Assembly (NCBI GenBank): GCA_903877645.1
Contig: CAIRES010000059.1
Location: 23,544 to 87,543 of the forward strand
Direction of reading: 5' to 3'
Length of the DNA: 64,000 nucleotides
Origin: an uncultured Bacteroidota bacterium
GTDB taxonomy: Bacteria; Bacteroidota; Bacteroidia; Chitinophagales; Chitinophagaceae
Part shown: positions 33,475-42,775 of the stretch, in pieces
How the letters are laid out: each line of letters opens with the position of its first letter
Position numbering within the stretch: the stretch's first letter is position 1
Program-made: the position numbers and the translations under genes
Notes under the pieces: generated by a model
Database searches by the model: none
The model's input: the letters and a program-made list of their open reading frames with translations, nothing else
Told to the model about the DNA's origin: nothing

Positions 33475-35681
33475 TCATTATCTTTTGCTTTCTTATTGCC
33501 AAACTTCGGCGTGATCCTCAACGAAAAATTAATGACCCTGCCGTCAATAGGCCCCCACAATGGTTTAAAATTGGGATCGGTTATAGACCCCGTATATATC
33601 TGCTCATACTTCGTCTGCCGGTAGTCAAACAAATTCTCACCATTCACTACCAGCGTGAAAACCTTACTCAGCTTACGCTCTATCATGAGCGCCGTGAGGA
33701 AGTAAGCCGGTGTGTTGCCCTCACCATCCCTGTATTGAGTGCCTATGTAAGAGCCTTCAAGCCCCACCCGCCAGTTTTTGCCAAAGGCCCTCGCGGCTGT
33801 AAAGGCAAACCTGTTCCTTGGTGTCAGTGGCATAAACTGGTTTTGTGCCAGGTACTTGCGCTCGGCATCTGTATAGGTGTAGCCTACATACAGCTCTGTT
33901 TTTTTAATGGTCAATTTCACATAAGTGTCAAATCCCATGGTATTCACCACGCTGCCTGCGTTGGCGAAGAATACCTGCCCGTTAGCTGCCTGCGTGGCCA
34001 CTACCGGGTTATTGATCTGCGTGAAGAAGAAGGCGTGGTTTACAAAAAGGTCTATGCCGTTGCCCAGATCTTTTTTAAAGTTGCCCTCAAGGTTATATCC
34101 TGTCGACTTTTCAGCCTTTATATTTGCCGGCAATGCCTGTATGTCCTGTGTGGGGTAGTCTATGATCTGTGGCTCCAGCGGGTTAGGCGTTTTGTAGCCC
34201 AGCCCTACGCCTGCGCGCATAGCCCATATATCGTTGAAGCGATGAAAGAAAGTAAGCCGTGGCAGTATAAAATTGCCGTAATTATTGGTATGGTCGCTGC
34301 GCAGGCCGCCCTCCAGGGTAGTATTGGTGGTGATGTGCCACGAGTATTGCGCGAAAGTACCAATGGCGCTGTTGGTGAAATTGCCCAGCGCCAGGCTGTC
34401 TGTGCCGGGGAGCTTAGAGAAGTTATCGCCGGTCACATTCACGCCCACCACCAGGCTGCTGGCTTTGTGCGGGATAAACAAAGATACCTCGCCATAGTAG
34501 TTCAGCTCATTCCCCTTTATTACATCTGTATTGGTTTCTATATCCCGGTTGAAGGAGCTGGCGCTGCCTTTTACGGTCAGTTTGCCCAGCTTGGTGAGTG
34601 TGCGCTCCAGTATCAGCTCGCCGGTATGGCGCTGGGTAATATCTTTCTCATAGTATTGGTGCAGGCTGTCTTCGTGGTTATTCACCACCTGCATATCGCC
34701 GCCATATCTTTGCTCAAAGGTGCCGCTGTAGCCCACTATAAGTGTCGTCTTATCATCAGGATACCAGAACAGGCGAGGGTGTACCGTAAACGTACCCAGG
34801 TTAGGTACATCAGACAGCCCGTCACCATTCACATCTACAGCATTCTGGTGCGTATAGCCCGCGAAGAAGGTATAGCCAAAATGCTTATTGCGCTTTGCCA
34901 GATAGGCATTCGCATCCTGCTCTTTCAGTGTAGTTGCATTAACAGTGAATACAGCTTCCTGTTCTTCTTTTGGTCGTTTAGAAATTAAATTGATCAAACC
35001 GGCTATTGCGCCGCCGCCATACAATGTGGAGGACGACCCTTTGATAAGTTCTATCTGTCGCAGGTCCAGCGGTGGTATCTGCAACACACCAAATCCACCC
35101 GAAAAGCCTTCGTATAGCGGCATTCCATCGCGCAGTATCTGTGTATACTGTCCGTTCAGTCCTTGTATGCGCACATTGGTATTGCCTGAAACAGGAGATG
35201 ATTGCTGCAATTGCACACCGCTCACATCGCCCAGTATGCCCACAATATTTGCAGGCTTTATGGTGTTTTCCTCGGTCATTTCCTCCAGCCCCAGTACCTC
35301 CACTTTTGTAGGCGAATTTTCGATACGGTCATTCGTACGGGTTGAGGAGACCACCACAGCCTCTTCCAACTCACTCTCGTTTGCAGCAAACAGTACCGTG
35401 TGCATCGCTTCGCCATTCGGTATGGTGACTATAAGTTGAGCCGTATCAAAACCTACTGAAGTAAAGAAAAAAGTATCCCTGCCATCCGGAAGGTCATGGA
35501 TGATCACAATGCCACTGTCATTAGAGGCGTTGCCATGGCCATGTTTATCTGCACCTATTACTCCGGGTATAGTTACGCCTGTTGCTTTGTCTTTTACTAG
35601 AGCTTTAAAGACGTACTGCGCATGCAGCGGTTGAGCCCCGATCGCTAATAATAAGACAATAAAGTACCTTACTGTTTTCAT
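33471..35681 (-). CDS. TonB-dependent receptor
   Basis: A 736-aa outer-membrane receptor. A signal peptide (to about residue 22) is followed by a carboxypeptidase-regulatory-like domain (25-100), the plug (VVVSSTRTNDRIENSPTKVE onward, with RIQGLNGQYTQILRDGMPLY and GSSSTLYGGGAIAGLINL) and a 22-strand barrel ending in FSLRITPKFGNKKAKDND. Substrate unknown. Its stop overlaps the stop of the convergent gene at 33474. It is the last gene of a minus-strand unit that also has a histidine kinase, response regulator and beta-propeller, so it is probably controlled by them. Confidence 0.93.
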   Translation of the reverse strand: MKTVRYFIVLLLAIGAQPLHAQYVFKALVKDKATGVTIPGVIGADKHGHGNASNDSGIVIIHDLPDGRDTFFFTSVGFDTAQLIVTIPNGEAMHTVLFAANESELEEAVVVSSTRTNDRIENSPTKVEVLGLEEMTEENTIKPANIVGILGDVSGVQLQQSSPVSGNTNVRIQGLNGQYTQILRDGMPLYEGFSGGFGVLQIPPLDLRQIELIKGSSSTLYGGGAIAGLINLISKRPKEEQEAVFTVNATTLKEQDANAYLAKRNKHFGYTFFAGYTHQNAVDVNGDGLSDVPNLGTFTVHPRLFWYPDDKTTLIVGYSGTFEQRYGGDMQVVNNHEDSLHQYYEKDITQRHTGELILERTLTKLGKLTVKGSASSFNRDIETNTDVIKGNELNYYGEVSLFIPHKASSLVVGVNVTGDNFSKLPGTDSLALGNFTNSAIGTFAQYSWHITTNTTLEGGLRSDHTNNYGNFILPRLTFFHRFNDIWAMRAGVGLGYKTPNPLEPQIIDYPTQDIQALPANIKAEKSTGYNLEGNFKKDLGNGIDLFVNHAFFFTQINNPVVATQAANGQVFFANAGSVVNTMGFDTYVKLTIKKTELYVGYTYTDAERKYLAQNQFMPLTPRNRFAFTAARAFGKNWRVGLEGSYIGTQYRDGEGNTPAYFLTALMIERKLSKVFTLVVNGENLFDYRQTKYEQIYTGSITDPNFKPLWGPIDGRVINFSLRITPKFGNKKAKDND

Positions 35682-35713
35682 AATGCAAAGGAATAAAGAG
35701 ATTCTGAATAAAT

Positions 35714-36961
35714 TCAGAATTTGGCAGGCTTAAAGTTGATGGTGAACGTGTGCAGACCTTGCACGTAGTTATAGCTTGCCGTATAGCCCGCTGCTTCGCA
35801 GATCTGTTTCACAATAGAAAGGCCCAGTCCATTGCCATCTTCGCCCTGGTGGACCCGGTAAAACCGCTTGAATACCTTTTCCTGATCGAGTGGTTCCTGT
35901 GTCGATGTGTTACCGATAGTTAGTATGCCGTTCTTTAATTCTATATTGATTTTGCCATTCGCTGCGTTATACCGGATAGCATTGTTCAGGAGGTTACTGA
36001 TGATGATCTCAGCGAGGTGATGATGGAATTTTACAAGTGTTGGTTCGTCATTGATAGCTACGCGAAGGTGCATGGCTTCTGCAAGTTCACTAAACTCAGC
36101 AAGCTTTTGCCTGATGATGGCATCTGCCTGCACTGGCTCATCAAGCGCAAACTGCCTGTTCTCTACTTTAGTAAGCAGCAGTAATGACTGCTGTAATCTG
36201 GCAGATCGTTGCACAGCCTGTTCCATATCAGCTATGTGTTGTGCATGTTTTCTCAGTACCTCTTCGTTTTGCATCAGCAGGTCCAGCTTGGTGCGGATGA
36301 TAGCCAGTGGGGTCTGCATTTCGTGTGCAGCTTGTCCTGTAAGGTTTTTTAGCGATGTATAGTCCCGTTGCACACGTTCAGTAAGTTCACTGATACTCTG
36401 GTTGAGTAGTGTGAATTCATCTATTTCACTTTGTTCAAGCCTTAGTGTTTCATCCGTTAGACGGTAACTTTTCACCTCTTCTATGGTCCTGTAGAACGGC
36501 CGCCATATTTTTTTGATCACTATCCGGTTAATGAAGTAGCCCACCAGTAATATCAGTGCGATCATGCCAATGGTCACACCTATGATCACTTGTAGCAGGT
36601 CTTCTGTTTCTTCAAGCGGCTTGGCTACTTTCACCAGGTAATTACCATCAGTAGTGGATACACCGAACTGTATTTGCCTCATTTCTTCTTTTTCACCGCT
36701 CCTCACATTCTGAAATGATGTCGCTGTATTGCCATTGAAGGTTTCATAATTGGTATACTGGTCCTTAGTACGGATGATATCCGGCAGGCTATGGTGTGTA
36801 TTGGCGAATGCCACGATCTCCTGTTGTTCACTCATCAATGTCTCATCTATCTGGTGAATGAGGATGTAGTGTAGGAGGAAATAAAAAGTGCAACTGCCGA
36901 TCACAAAGGTGATGATCGTAGCTGTAATGTTCAGGCGGTTATATTTATCAAGCAACTTCAA
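35714..36961 (-). CDS. Sensor histidine kinase
   Basis: A 415-aa membrane kinase. Two transmembrane helices (about 12-33 and 128-150) flank a periplasmic sensor of about 95 residues. A HAMP-like linker follows, then the phospho-acceptor box AAHEMQTPLAIIRTK (His 213), N-box NLLNNAIRYN, and G-box GNGLGLSIVKQICEAAGY. It phosphorylates the response regulator encoded upstream, with which it shares a 4-nt start/stop overlap. Signal unknown; the position beside a receptor suggests a nutrient or metal signal. Confidence 0.93.
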   Translation of the reverse strand: MKLLDKYNRLNITATIITFVIGSCTFYFLLHYILIHQIDETLMSEQQEIVAFANTHHSLPDIIRTKDQYTNYETFNGNTATSFQNVRSGEKEEMRQIQFGVSTTDGNYLVKVAKPLEETEDLLQVIIGVTIGMIALILLVGYFINRIVIKKIWRPFYRTIEEVKSYRLTDETLRLEQSEIDEFTLLNQSISELTERVQRDYTSLKNLTGQAAHEMQTPLAIIRTKLDLLMQNEEVLRKHAQHIADMEQAVQRSARLQQSLLLLTKVENRQFALDEPVQADAIIRQKLAEFSELAEAMHLRVAINDEPTLVKFHHHLAEIIISNLLNNAIRYNAANGKINIELKNGILTIGNTSTQEPLDQEKVFKRFYRVHQGEDGNGLGLSIVKQICEAAGYTASYNYVQGLHTFTINFKPAKF

Positions 36962-37635
36962 CGGATAGCAAATTTATAGCCCATTCCGTAAATACTGTGA
37001 ATGTAGTCAGTGCAGCCGGCTGCAAGTAATTTTTTTCTCAGGTTCTTGATGTGCGCGTATATGAAATCATAGTTGTCGGCCATATCCATATCATCGCCCC
37101 AAAGATGCTCGGCGATTGTATTTTTGGAAAGCACTTTGTTCTTGTTGATGACGAAATAGATCAGCAGTTCGTATTCTTTCCGCGTCAATGGCAGATCATT
37201 GCCCGTTACTTGTACTGTCTTAGCCGACGTATCTGCAATTATTTCTTCAAACGTCAGCAAATTGCTGCCATTCAGGTTCTTCCGCCTGATAATGGCATTG
37301 ATGCGCACACTCAGCTCTGATAGATGAAAGGGCTTTGTCAGGTAGTCATCTGCGCCCAGCTCCAGCCCTTTTATTTTATCGTCCAGCTCATTCTTGGCCG
37401 AGATAATGATCACTCCATCGGTTTTCCCTGCTTTTTTTAGCGCCTGTAGTATGTGCAGGCCATCGCCGTCGGGCAGCATCAGGTCTAGCACTATACAGTC
37501 ATACCGGTATAGTTCGGCTTTGTCCAACGCATCCCGGTAAGTGGTCGCCGATTCACAGAGATATTGCTGCGACGAGAGATGGGCTACCATACTCTTGTTC
37601 AATACAGGCTCATCTTCTATGATCAGTACCTTCAT
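36958..37635 (-). CDS. OmpR-family response regulator
   Basis: A 225-aa regulator. The receiver domain has the acidic pocket (E7, D8) and phospho-acceptor D51 in CIVLDLMLPDGDG, Lys in LTKPFHL, and Thr/Ser in IIISAKN. The C-terminal winged helix (about 125-225) ends YDFIYAHIKNLRKKLLAAG and YGMGYKFAIR, the standard OmpR/PhoB DNA-binding tail. Its stop codon overlaps the kinase start by 4 nt. It is probably the regulator of this four-gene unit and perhaps others. Confidence 0.93.
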   Translation of the reverse strand: MKVLIIEDEPVLNKSMVAHLSSQQYLCESATTYRDALDKAELYRYDCIVLDLMLPDGDGLHILQALKKAGKTDGVIIISAKNELDDKIKGLELGADDYLTKPFHLSELSVRINAIIRRKNLNGSNLLTFEEIIADTSAKTVQVTGNDLPLTRKEYELLIYFVINKNKVLSKNTIAEHLWGDDMDMADNYDFIYAHIKNLRKKLLAAGCTDYIHSIYGMGYKFAIR

Positions 37636-37646
37636 AATGATTGATG

Positions 37647-38660
37647 TTATTCGCCTACTACAAGCACCTGGAAGGTGCCGGGCACGATACCGCGCTTCTT
37701 TGGTGCTTCTTGTCCAGGAGTTGCCGTTACGAAGTCAGCGGTAGGGAGATACACCTTGTGTGTCTTTTCATCAACGGCAAGTGTGCGCGCGCCCTTCTTG
37801 GTAGATACTGGCTTCAACACCTCAAACTTGTTGGATGATACTTCTTTGATCACGCTTAGTGAGCCTTCTCCGTTGGAGCTGAACACTAATTTCTTGCCCG
37901 CATCAAAAGCCACACCATCGCAACCCTCGCCTATGGGCAACTCTTTCACTATCTTGCCGTTCTCTGCATTCATTACTATCAATAGCTTGTTATCGCAACC
38001 GGCAAACAGCCTTTTAGTAGCCACATCTATTGCCAGGCCCGATGGTGATTTGCCTGCACCTGTCTTCCAACTGTGTTCTACCGCATAGGTATGCGAGTTC
38101 ACTACCTGTATCTCGTTCTTGTCTTCTATATTGACGTAGATATGATCTGCGTCTGCTACAGCCGTTTCCGGTTTGCCATCCAGTTCTATGGTCTTCACAA
38201 TATTATTATTGGCGGGGTCTATTACAGACAGGCTTTTATCATGTCCGTTACAAACCCATACTTTTTTGGAGTAGCCGTCATACGTGATCGCATCCGGATT
38301 CTCGCCTACATTTATCTGGCCTTCCACCACATTGATGTTCATCTCAAATACGGTCACGGTATTCAACTTGCCGTTACTCACAAACCCTTTCAGGAATTCA
38401 GGCGCAAAGGCTATACCATGCACGCCCGTTGTATTAGGGATCACACCTACCGAGTCGCCTGTAGTTTTGTTCAGTATGTTTACCTGTGTGGCGTGTGATA
38501 CATAAATGTTATCAGTTGCAGGCGATACAGCTATATAATCCCAGCCGCCGCCACTGGCGATGTGAAAAGTATTGAGTACATGGTATTCCTGCGCTGCTGC
38601 TTTGTTGCCCGCAACCAATAGCGCCGCACCAACAGCTAATGACGTAATGAAAGTCTTCAT
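37647..38660 (-). CDS. Exported YncE-like beta-propeller protein
   Basis: A 337-aa protein. The start at 38660 opens a signal peptide (MKTFITSLAVGAALLVAG). The rest is a YVTN/YncE-type seven-bladed propeller, with repeated units such as WDYIAVSPATDNIYVSHATQ, DGYSKKVWVCNGHDKSLSVI, AIDVATKRLFAGCDNKLLIV and AVDEKTHKVYLPTADF. It probably binds a ligand or DNA/metal in the periplasm. It is the first gene of the unit, 11 nt before the response-regulator gene. Such a pairing hints at signalling, but the ligand is unknown. Confidence 0.86.
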   Translation of the reverse strand: MKTFITSLAVGAALLVAGNKAAAQEYHVLNTFHIASGGGWDYIAVSPATDNIYVSHATQVNILNKTTGDSVGVIPNTTGVHGIAFAPEFLKGFVSNGKLNTVTVFEMNINVVEGQINVGENPDAITYDGYSKKVWVCNGHDKSLSVIDPANNNIVKTIELDGKPETAVADADHIYVNIEDKNEIQVVNSHTYAVEHSWKTGAGKSPSGLAIDVATKRLFAGCDNKLLIVMNAENGKIVKELPIGEGCDGVAFDAGKKLVFSSNGEGSLSVIKEVSSNKFEVLKPVSTKKGARTLAVDEKTHKVYLPTADFVTATPGQEAPKKRGIVPGTFQVLVVGE

Positions 38661-38675
38661 GAATAGTATTTGAGG

Positions 38676-38683
38676 CAAAGGTT
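38676..38683 (-). promoter_or_regulatory. Possible -7 box for the beta-propeller unit
   Basis: On the minus strand this reads AACCTTTG, one base from TAnnTTTG, 15 nt upstream of the start codon. Confidence 0.35.
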
Positions 38684-38777
38684 GCTAATAATTCTGTGGA
38701 TATTCTGTAGAATCGGGAAAATTTAGGTTAATAAAATCAGGCAATAAGGGGGAGCACCGGAACAAAGTCCCGCTATA

Positions 38778-40496
38778 TCAGCGGGAGGGGTTTTGGGTCT
38801 TTCGTACATCTATTACCCTCACCTGTAGCCGCATAGTGCCATTATACTCATTCTCATCTATATGGTACAGCATATCAAAAGGGCCGCTTTGTACAATGTC
38901 TATTTTATCAGCTATGTTAAAGCCTATACCTTCTACGATCAGGCCATTGTGCTGGTGCGCAGCTATCTTCAGGTGCATATCCTTCACTGTTGCCGATTTG
39001 CCCTGGTAATCCACCAGGTTGGTGCTCATAAATATAGGGCGCATATTGGCCGGTCCAAAAGGCTCCAATTGCTTCAATATGTTCAGTACGGTTGGCTTTA
39101 TCAGCGATATAGGTATCTCTGCATCTATTTCTATTTCGGGTACTTGCTGGTCTTCAGTTATGGTCGAGGCTACTATTCGTTCAAATTTTGCAATGAACTC
39201 AGCTACTTTATCTTCTTCCATGGTCATACCTGCCGCGTAGAAGTGGCCGCCATAGTTCAGCAACAGATCACGGCACTCATGTATGGCCTCATAGATATTG
39301 AAGCCGGATACTGAGCGCGCAGATCCTGTTGCCTTGCCGTTCGCCGAGGTAAGCATAATGGTTGGCCGGTAATAATGGTCTATGAGGCGGGAGGCTACAA
39401 TGCCCACCACACCCTTGTGCCAGTGTGGCTGGTACAGCACCGTCGATTTCCGGTGGCGCATGTGGTCTTCTTCCATCAGCGACATGGCTTCTTCGGTAGT
39501 GCTCTTATCTACTTCCTTGCGGTCGTCGTTATCAGAGTGTAGGGCTGCCGCCAGCGCGCCTATTTTCGCCGGGTCTGTTTCTATAAAGAATTCCACAGCC
39601 TTACGGGCATCATCCATGCGGCCTGCTGCGTTCACGCGCGGGCCTATTACGAATACCAGGTCGGTTATAGAAAGTGCCTTGGTCACGCCTCCCAACTCTT
39701 TAAGGGTAGATATGGCCAGGCATGGTGTTTCATTTATCTTTTTCACTCCATAGTAAGCCAATATCCTGTTTTCGCCATCTATGGGCACAATATCTGCTGC
39801 TATACTGGTAGCCACGAGGTCCAGATATTGGTACACCTCTTCCATATTCTGCTTCCAGTGTATGGCCAGGGCGCTGGCCAGCTTAAAGCCAATACCACAG
39901 CCGCTCAGTTCTTTATATGGGTACTTGCAATCGATCTGTTTAGGATTAAGTATGGCAAATGCAGGCGGAATATGCGCATCCGGCATGTGGTGGTCGCACA
40001 CGATCACATCTATATTCAGCGACCGCGCATAGGTGATCATCTCCATCGACTTAATGCCGCAATCCAGTGTGATAATAAGGTTATAGCCATTGGCAGAGGC
40101 AAAGTCTATTCCTTGTTTTGATATACCGTACCCCTCGCGGTAGCGGTGGGGGATGTAGTAGTTAAGTTCGCCTTTATAATTCTTTCTCAGGAAGGAGTAC
40201 ATCAGCGCCACCGAGGTAGTACCATCTACATCATAGTCGCCATACACCATTATCCGCTCGTGCCATTCTATAGCCTCGCTGATACGTACTACCGCTTCCT
40301 TCATTCCTTTCATCAGGAAGGGGTCATGCAAATGACTTAATTCCGGCCTGAAGAAAAGCCTGGCGCTTTCGTAATCTTTAATGCCACGTAGCGCCAGTAT
40401 CTTGCATAAGGCAGGTTGTATGTTCAATGCGTCACTCAGCACTTTTACCGTAGCCTCATCCGCCTTCTTCAGCACCCATCTTTTCTCAGGCTTCAT
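38778..40496 (-). CDS. recJ: Single-stranded-DNA-specific exonuclease RecJ
   Basis: A 572-aa DHH-family exonuclease that digests single-stranded DNA 5' to 3' in recombination and repair. The DHH-phosphoesterase motifs are visible: YGDYDVDGTTS, LDCGIKS, and VICDHHMPD with the DHH triad. The DHHA1 segment shows NYGGHFYAAGMTMEE, and an OB-type C-terminal domain follows. The length is typical. Its start lies 11 nt inside the end of kmo, so the genes are translationally coupled. Confidence 0.95.
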   Translation of the reverse strand: MKPEKRWVLKKADEATVKVLSDALNIQPALCKILALRGIKDYESARLFFRPELSHLHDPFLMKGMKEAVVRISEAIEWHERIMVYGDYDVDGTTSVALMYSFLRKNYKGELNYYIPHRYREGYGISKQGIDFASANGYNLIITLDCGIKSMEMITYARSLNIDVIVCDHHMPDAHIPPAFAILNPKQIDCKYPYKELSGCGIGFKLASALAIHWKQNMEEVYQYLDLVATSIAADIVPIDGENRILAYYGVKKINETPCLAISTLKELGGVTKALSITDLVFVIGPRVNAAGRMDDARKAVEFFIETDPAKIGALAAALHSDNDDRKEVDKSTTEEAMSLMEEDHMRHRKSTVLYQPHWHKGVVGIVASRLIDHYYRPTIMLTSANGKATGSARSVSGFNIYEAIHECRDLLLNYGGHFYAAGMTMEEDKVAEFIAKFERIVASTITEDQQVPEIEIDAEIPISLIKPTVLNILKQLEPFGPANMRPIFMSTNLVDYQGKSATVKDMHLKIAAHQHNGLIVEGIGFNIADKIDIVQSGPFDMLYHIDENEYNGTMRLQVRVIDVRKTQNPSR

Positions 40497-41862
40497 TCTT
40501 CGCTAGTTGTTGCACCGCTTTGTGATATTCCGTCACCCAGGTATCGAGTGATGTCCCAAAGCTACTTTGTTCTATGTTAGCAAAAAAATCACCTTCATCC
40601 ATTATGCGTTTCAGCAGGTCGTCCTGCGCTTGTATACATTGTATGGCAGTATTATACGGTGCATGGCTGAAGGACACCATCTCGTAAACAGAAGTAAACC
40701 GATCAGGGAAGCGTTTGCCCAGTTCTTTCTCTATCTGCTTTCGCTCCAGGAATTTCGGGTCGGCTACCTTATCGCGCATCTCTGTGAAGTTGGTCAGGGC
40801 CAGCTTTGCTACAGCATCACCGTTCACTTTGCGCTTCACTTCGTATTGTTTCAGTATCGTATCCCAGTCGCTGCCGTGCTTGTCTATCAGCGATGATAGT
40901 ATGGTGCAATCCTCAAACCCTGCATTCATCCCTTGTCCATAGAAGGGTACTATTGCGTGGGCTGCATCGCCTATCAGCGCGCTCTTATCCTGGTAGTGCC
41001 ATGGGAAGATATACGTGGTGATGAGCGTGGAAGTGGGATTGGTAAAGAAATCCTCCAGCAGGCCGGGCATCAACGCCTTGGCATCGGCAAACTGTGTTTC
41101 AAATAGCTTGGTCACATCTGCCTCTGTATTCAGTTGTTCAAAAGAAACTCCCTCACCTTCAAAAGGCATGAAGAGCGTACAGGTAAATGTGCCATCTGTA
41201 TTAGGCAGGGCTATCATCATATACTTGCCACGCGGCCATATATGTAGTGCATTCTTCTCCATCACCCACTCGCCATTCTTGCCGGGTAGTATGCACAGCT
41301 CTTTGTAGCCATATTCCAGGTACATTTTTTCGCTGTTCACCCTAGGCATGTGCGAGTAGCTTTCGCGCAAAGCAGAGAATGCGCCGTCTGCACCAAACAG
41401 CAGATCAGCCTGTATGGTCTTTTCCTTGTCGTCATGCAGCATGTACAATTTGTTTGCCGCCACATCTACATTCACGCAGCGATGCTCAAAGTGTATTTGT
41501 GCTCCTTCTTGTTCAGCAAGCGTCATCAGCTTCTTGTTCAGCTCACCACGGCTCACCGAATATATAGCTTCATTATTTTTACTGTAAGGTTGAAAGGCGG
41601 TCTTGCCATCGGGCATGTGCAGGTAGCGCCCATACATCGGTATGGCTATCGGCTCCATTTCTTCCCTTAGTCCTGCAAGGTCAAGTGCTTTCCATCCCCT
41701 TGCACTCATCGCCAGATTAATGGATTTGCCGGCAGATATAGACGCACTGCGCATATCCGGCCTGCGCTCATAGATACTTACCTCGTGGCCCCGCTTCCTC
41801 AGGATGATGCCCAGCAGCGAGCCCACCAGCCCCGCCCCTAATATGGTTACATTACGCGACAT
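40486..41862 (-). CDS. kmo: Kynurenine 3-monooxygenase
   Basis: A 458-aa FAD-dependent monooxygenase that converts kynurenine to 3-hydroxykynurenine in tryptophan breakdown or NAD synthesis. The FAD motif is GAGLVGSLLGIILRKRGHEV near the N-terminus. KMO-specific segments are SINLAMSARGWKAL, RYLHMPDGK, and the GD motif ALIGDAAHAIVPFYGQGMNA. The start at 41862 was chosen because it opens the MSRNVTILGAG segment; the upstream 10 codons are not conserved. No other kynurenine-pathway gene is near. It overlaps recJ. Confidence 0.94.
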   Translation of the reverse strand: MSRNVTILGAGLVGSLLGIILRKRGHEVSIYERRPDMRSASISAGKSINLAMSARGWKALDLAGLREEMEPIAIPMYGRYLHMPDGKTAFQPYSKNNEAIYSVSRGELNKKLMTLAEQEGAQIHFEHRCVNVDVAANKLYMLHDDKEKTIQADLLFGADGAFSALRESYSHMPRVNSEKMYLEYGYKELCILPGKNGEWVMEKNALHIWPRGKYMMIALPNTDGTFTCTLFMPFEGEGVSFEQLNTEADVTKLFETQFADAKALMPGLLEDFFTNPTSTLITTYIFPWHYQDKSALIGDAAHAIVPFYGQGMNAGFEDCTILSSLIDKHGSDWDTILKQYEVKRKVNGDAVAKLALTNFTEMRDKVADPKFLERKQIEKELGKRFPDRFTSVYEMVSFSHAPYNTAIQCIQAQDDLLKRIMDEGDFFANIEQSSFGTSLDTWVTEYHKAVQQLAKNEA

Positions 41863-41973
41863 ACTAATTACATTTTGCAGCAAAATACACAATTATAAAG
41901 TGCAAAGGAATATGGGGTATTAGTATATTGCCGGATTGTAATATTTCAATGGTTTATTGTATCATTAAATTTG

Positions 41974-41981
41974 TAACTTTG
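41974..41981 (+). promoter_or_regulatory. -7 box for the toxin-antitoxin pair
   Basis: TAACTTTG matches TAnnTTTG, 17 nt before the antitoxin ATG at 41999. It supports the start of the small gene. Confidence 0.5.
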
Positions 41982-41998
41982 GATAAAGGAAAATGTAA

Positions 41999-42172
41999 AT
42001 GGTATTGGTATTAAAACGGGGTGCAACGAAAAAAGAAATGGAGCTGCTCAATCAAAAGCTACAAAAGGCTCATTCACGTAAAAAACTTGATGCAAAGAAG
42101 TTTTGCGGCGTGATCAAGTTAAAGGAGGATCCGCTTGAGATACAAAAAAAGCTAAGAAATGATTGGGAGTGA
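41999..42172 (+). CDS. Small antitoxin paired with a PIN toxin
   Basis: A 57-aa protein read from 41999 (ATG) to a TGA at 42170-42172. It opens MVLVLKRGATKKEMELLNQK and closes FCGVIKLKEDPLEIQKKLRN then DWE. The GVIKLKEDPLxIQKKLRxxW tail is the common end of small antitoxins that precede PIN toxins in Bacteroidota. The last 14 nt overlap the toxin gene, and a TAACTTTG box lies just upstream. It probably neutralises the toxin and represses the operon. Confidence 0.8.
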   Translation: MVLVLKRGATKKEMELLNQKLQKAHSRKKLDAKKFCGVIKLKEDPLEIQKKLRNDWE

Positions 42173-42536
42173 AGTTGAAATTGTACTTGATACAAATATA
42201 GTTTTATACTTACTTTCCGGAGATGAAACTATATCTGGTTTCCTGCAAGGCAGAGAAGCATATGTATCTGTAATAACAGAATTGGAATTGATCGGATACC
42301 CGGATATTTCCGCAAAAGAACTGGTAAGGATAAAAGAGTTTCTGAAAAATTGTACTGTTATAGAAATTAATGAGGACATCAAAACCTTATACACGCACAT
42401 ACGGAAACAATACCGGCTTAAGTTAGGTGATGCCGCTGCCGCAGCTACAGCGATCTATTTAGATCTGCCTTTTATGAGTGCAGACAAAGGATTTAATAAA
42501 GTGAAAGAGCTGCAATTTACATTGTACAGCAGGTAA
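42159..42536 (+). CDS. PIN-domain (VapC-like) toxin
   Basis: A 125-aa PIN-domain ribonuclease toxin. The metal-binding acidic residues are visible: D11 in VLDTNIV, E41-region in VITELELIGYP, D in KLGDAAAAATAIYL, and D in FMSADKGF. The length is typical of VapC-type toxins. It follows and overlaps the small antitoxin gene. It would cleave RNA when free of antitoxin; target unknown. Confidence 0.88.
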   Translation: MIGSEVEIVLDTNIVLYLLSGDETISGFLQGREAYVSVITELELIGYPDISAKELVRIKEFLKNCTVIEINEDIKTLYTHIRKQYRLKLGDAAAAATAIYLDLPFMSADKGFNKVKELQFTLYSR

Positions 42537-42560
42537 CAAAATGAATTACAAGTATTATAT

Positions 42561-42713
42561 AAGAAACTAACGGCAATAATAGAAAAACGATAGAATGGCT
42601 GGCTCGTTGGCCAGATCGAAGAGATTCCTGCAGTGCTATCCCATGGGCATACTGTTGAAGAGCTTAAAGTTAACCTGAAAGAGGCAATAGCATTGTTTTT
42701 TGAAAAATCATAA
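42561..42713 (+). pseudogene. HicB-like antitoxin remnant
   Basis: In one frame the stretch reads KKLTAIIEKR, then a TAG stop (42591-42593), then NGWLVGQIEEIPAVLSHGHT, VEELKVNLKEAIALFFEKS and a final TAA. This is the HicB/UPF0150 fold, which normally starts M-K-K-L-T-A-I-I. The start codon position reads TAT and an in-frame nonsense codon follows, so it is inactive unless read through. No HicA gene is next to it. It sits 24 nt after the PIN toxin stop. Confidence 0.65.
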
Positions 42714-42775
42714 GGCATTGCTGATTTCGCATTCATTTGTTTTTTTATCCGACCTTTGCCACAAATCTCCTTCCT

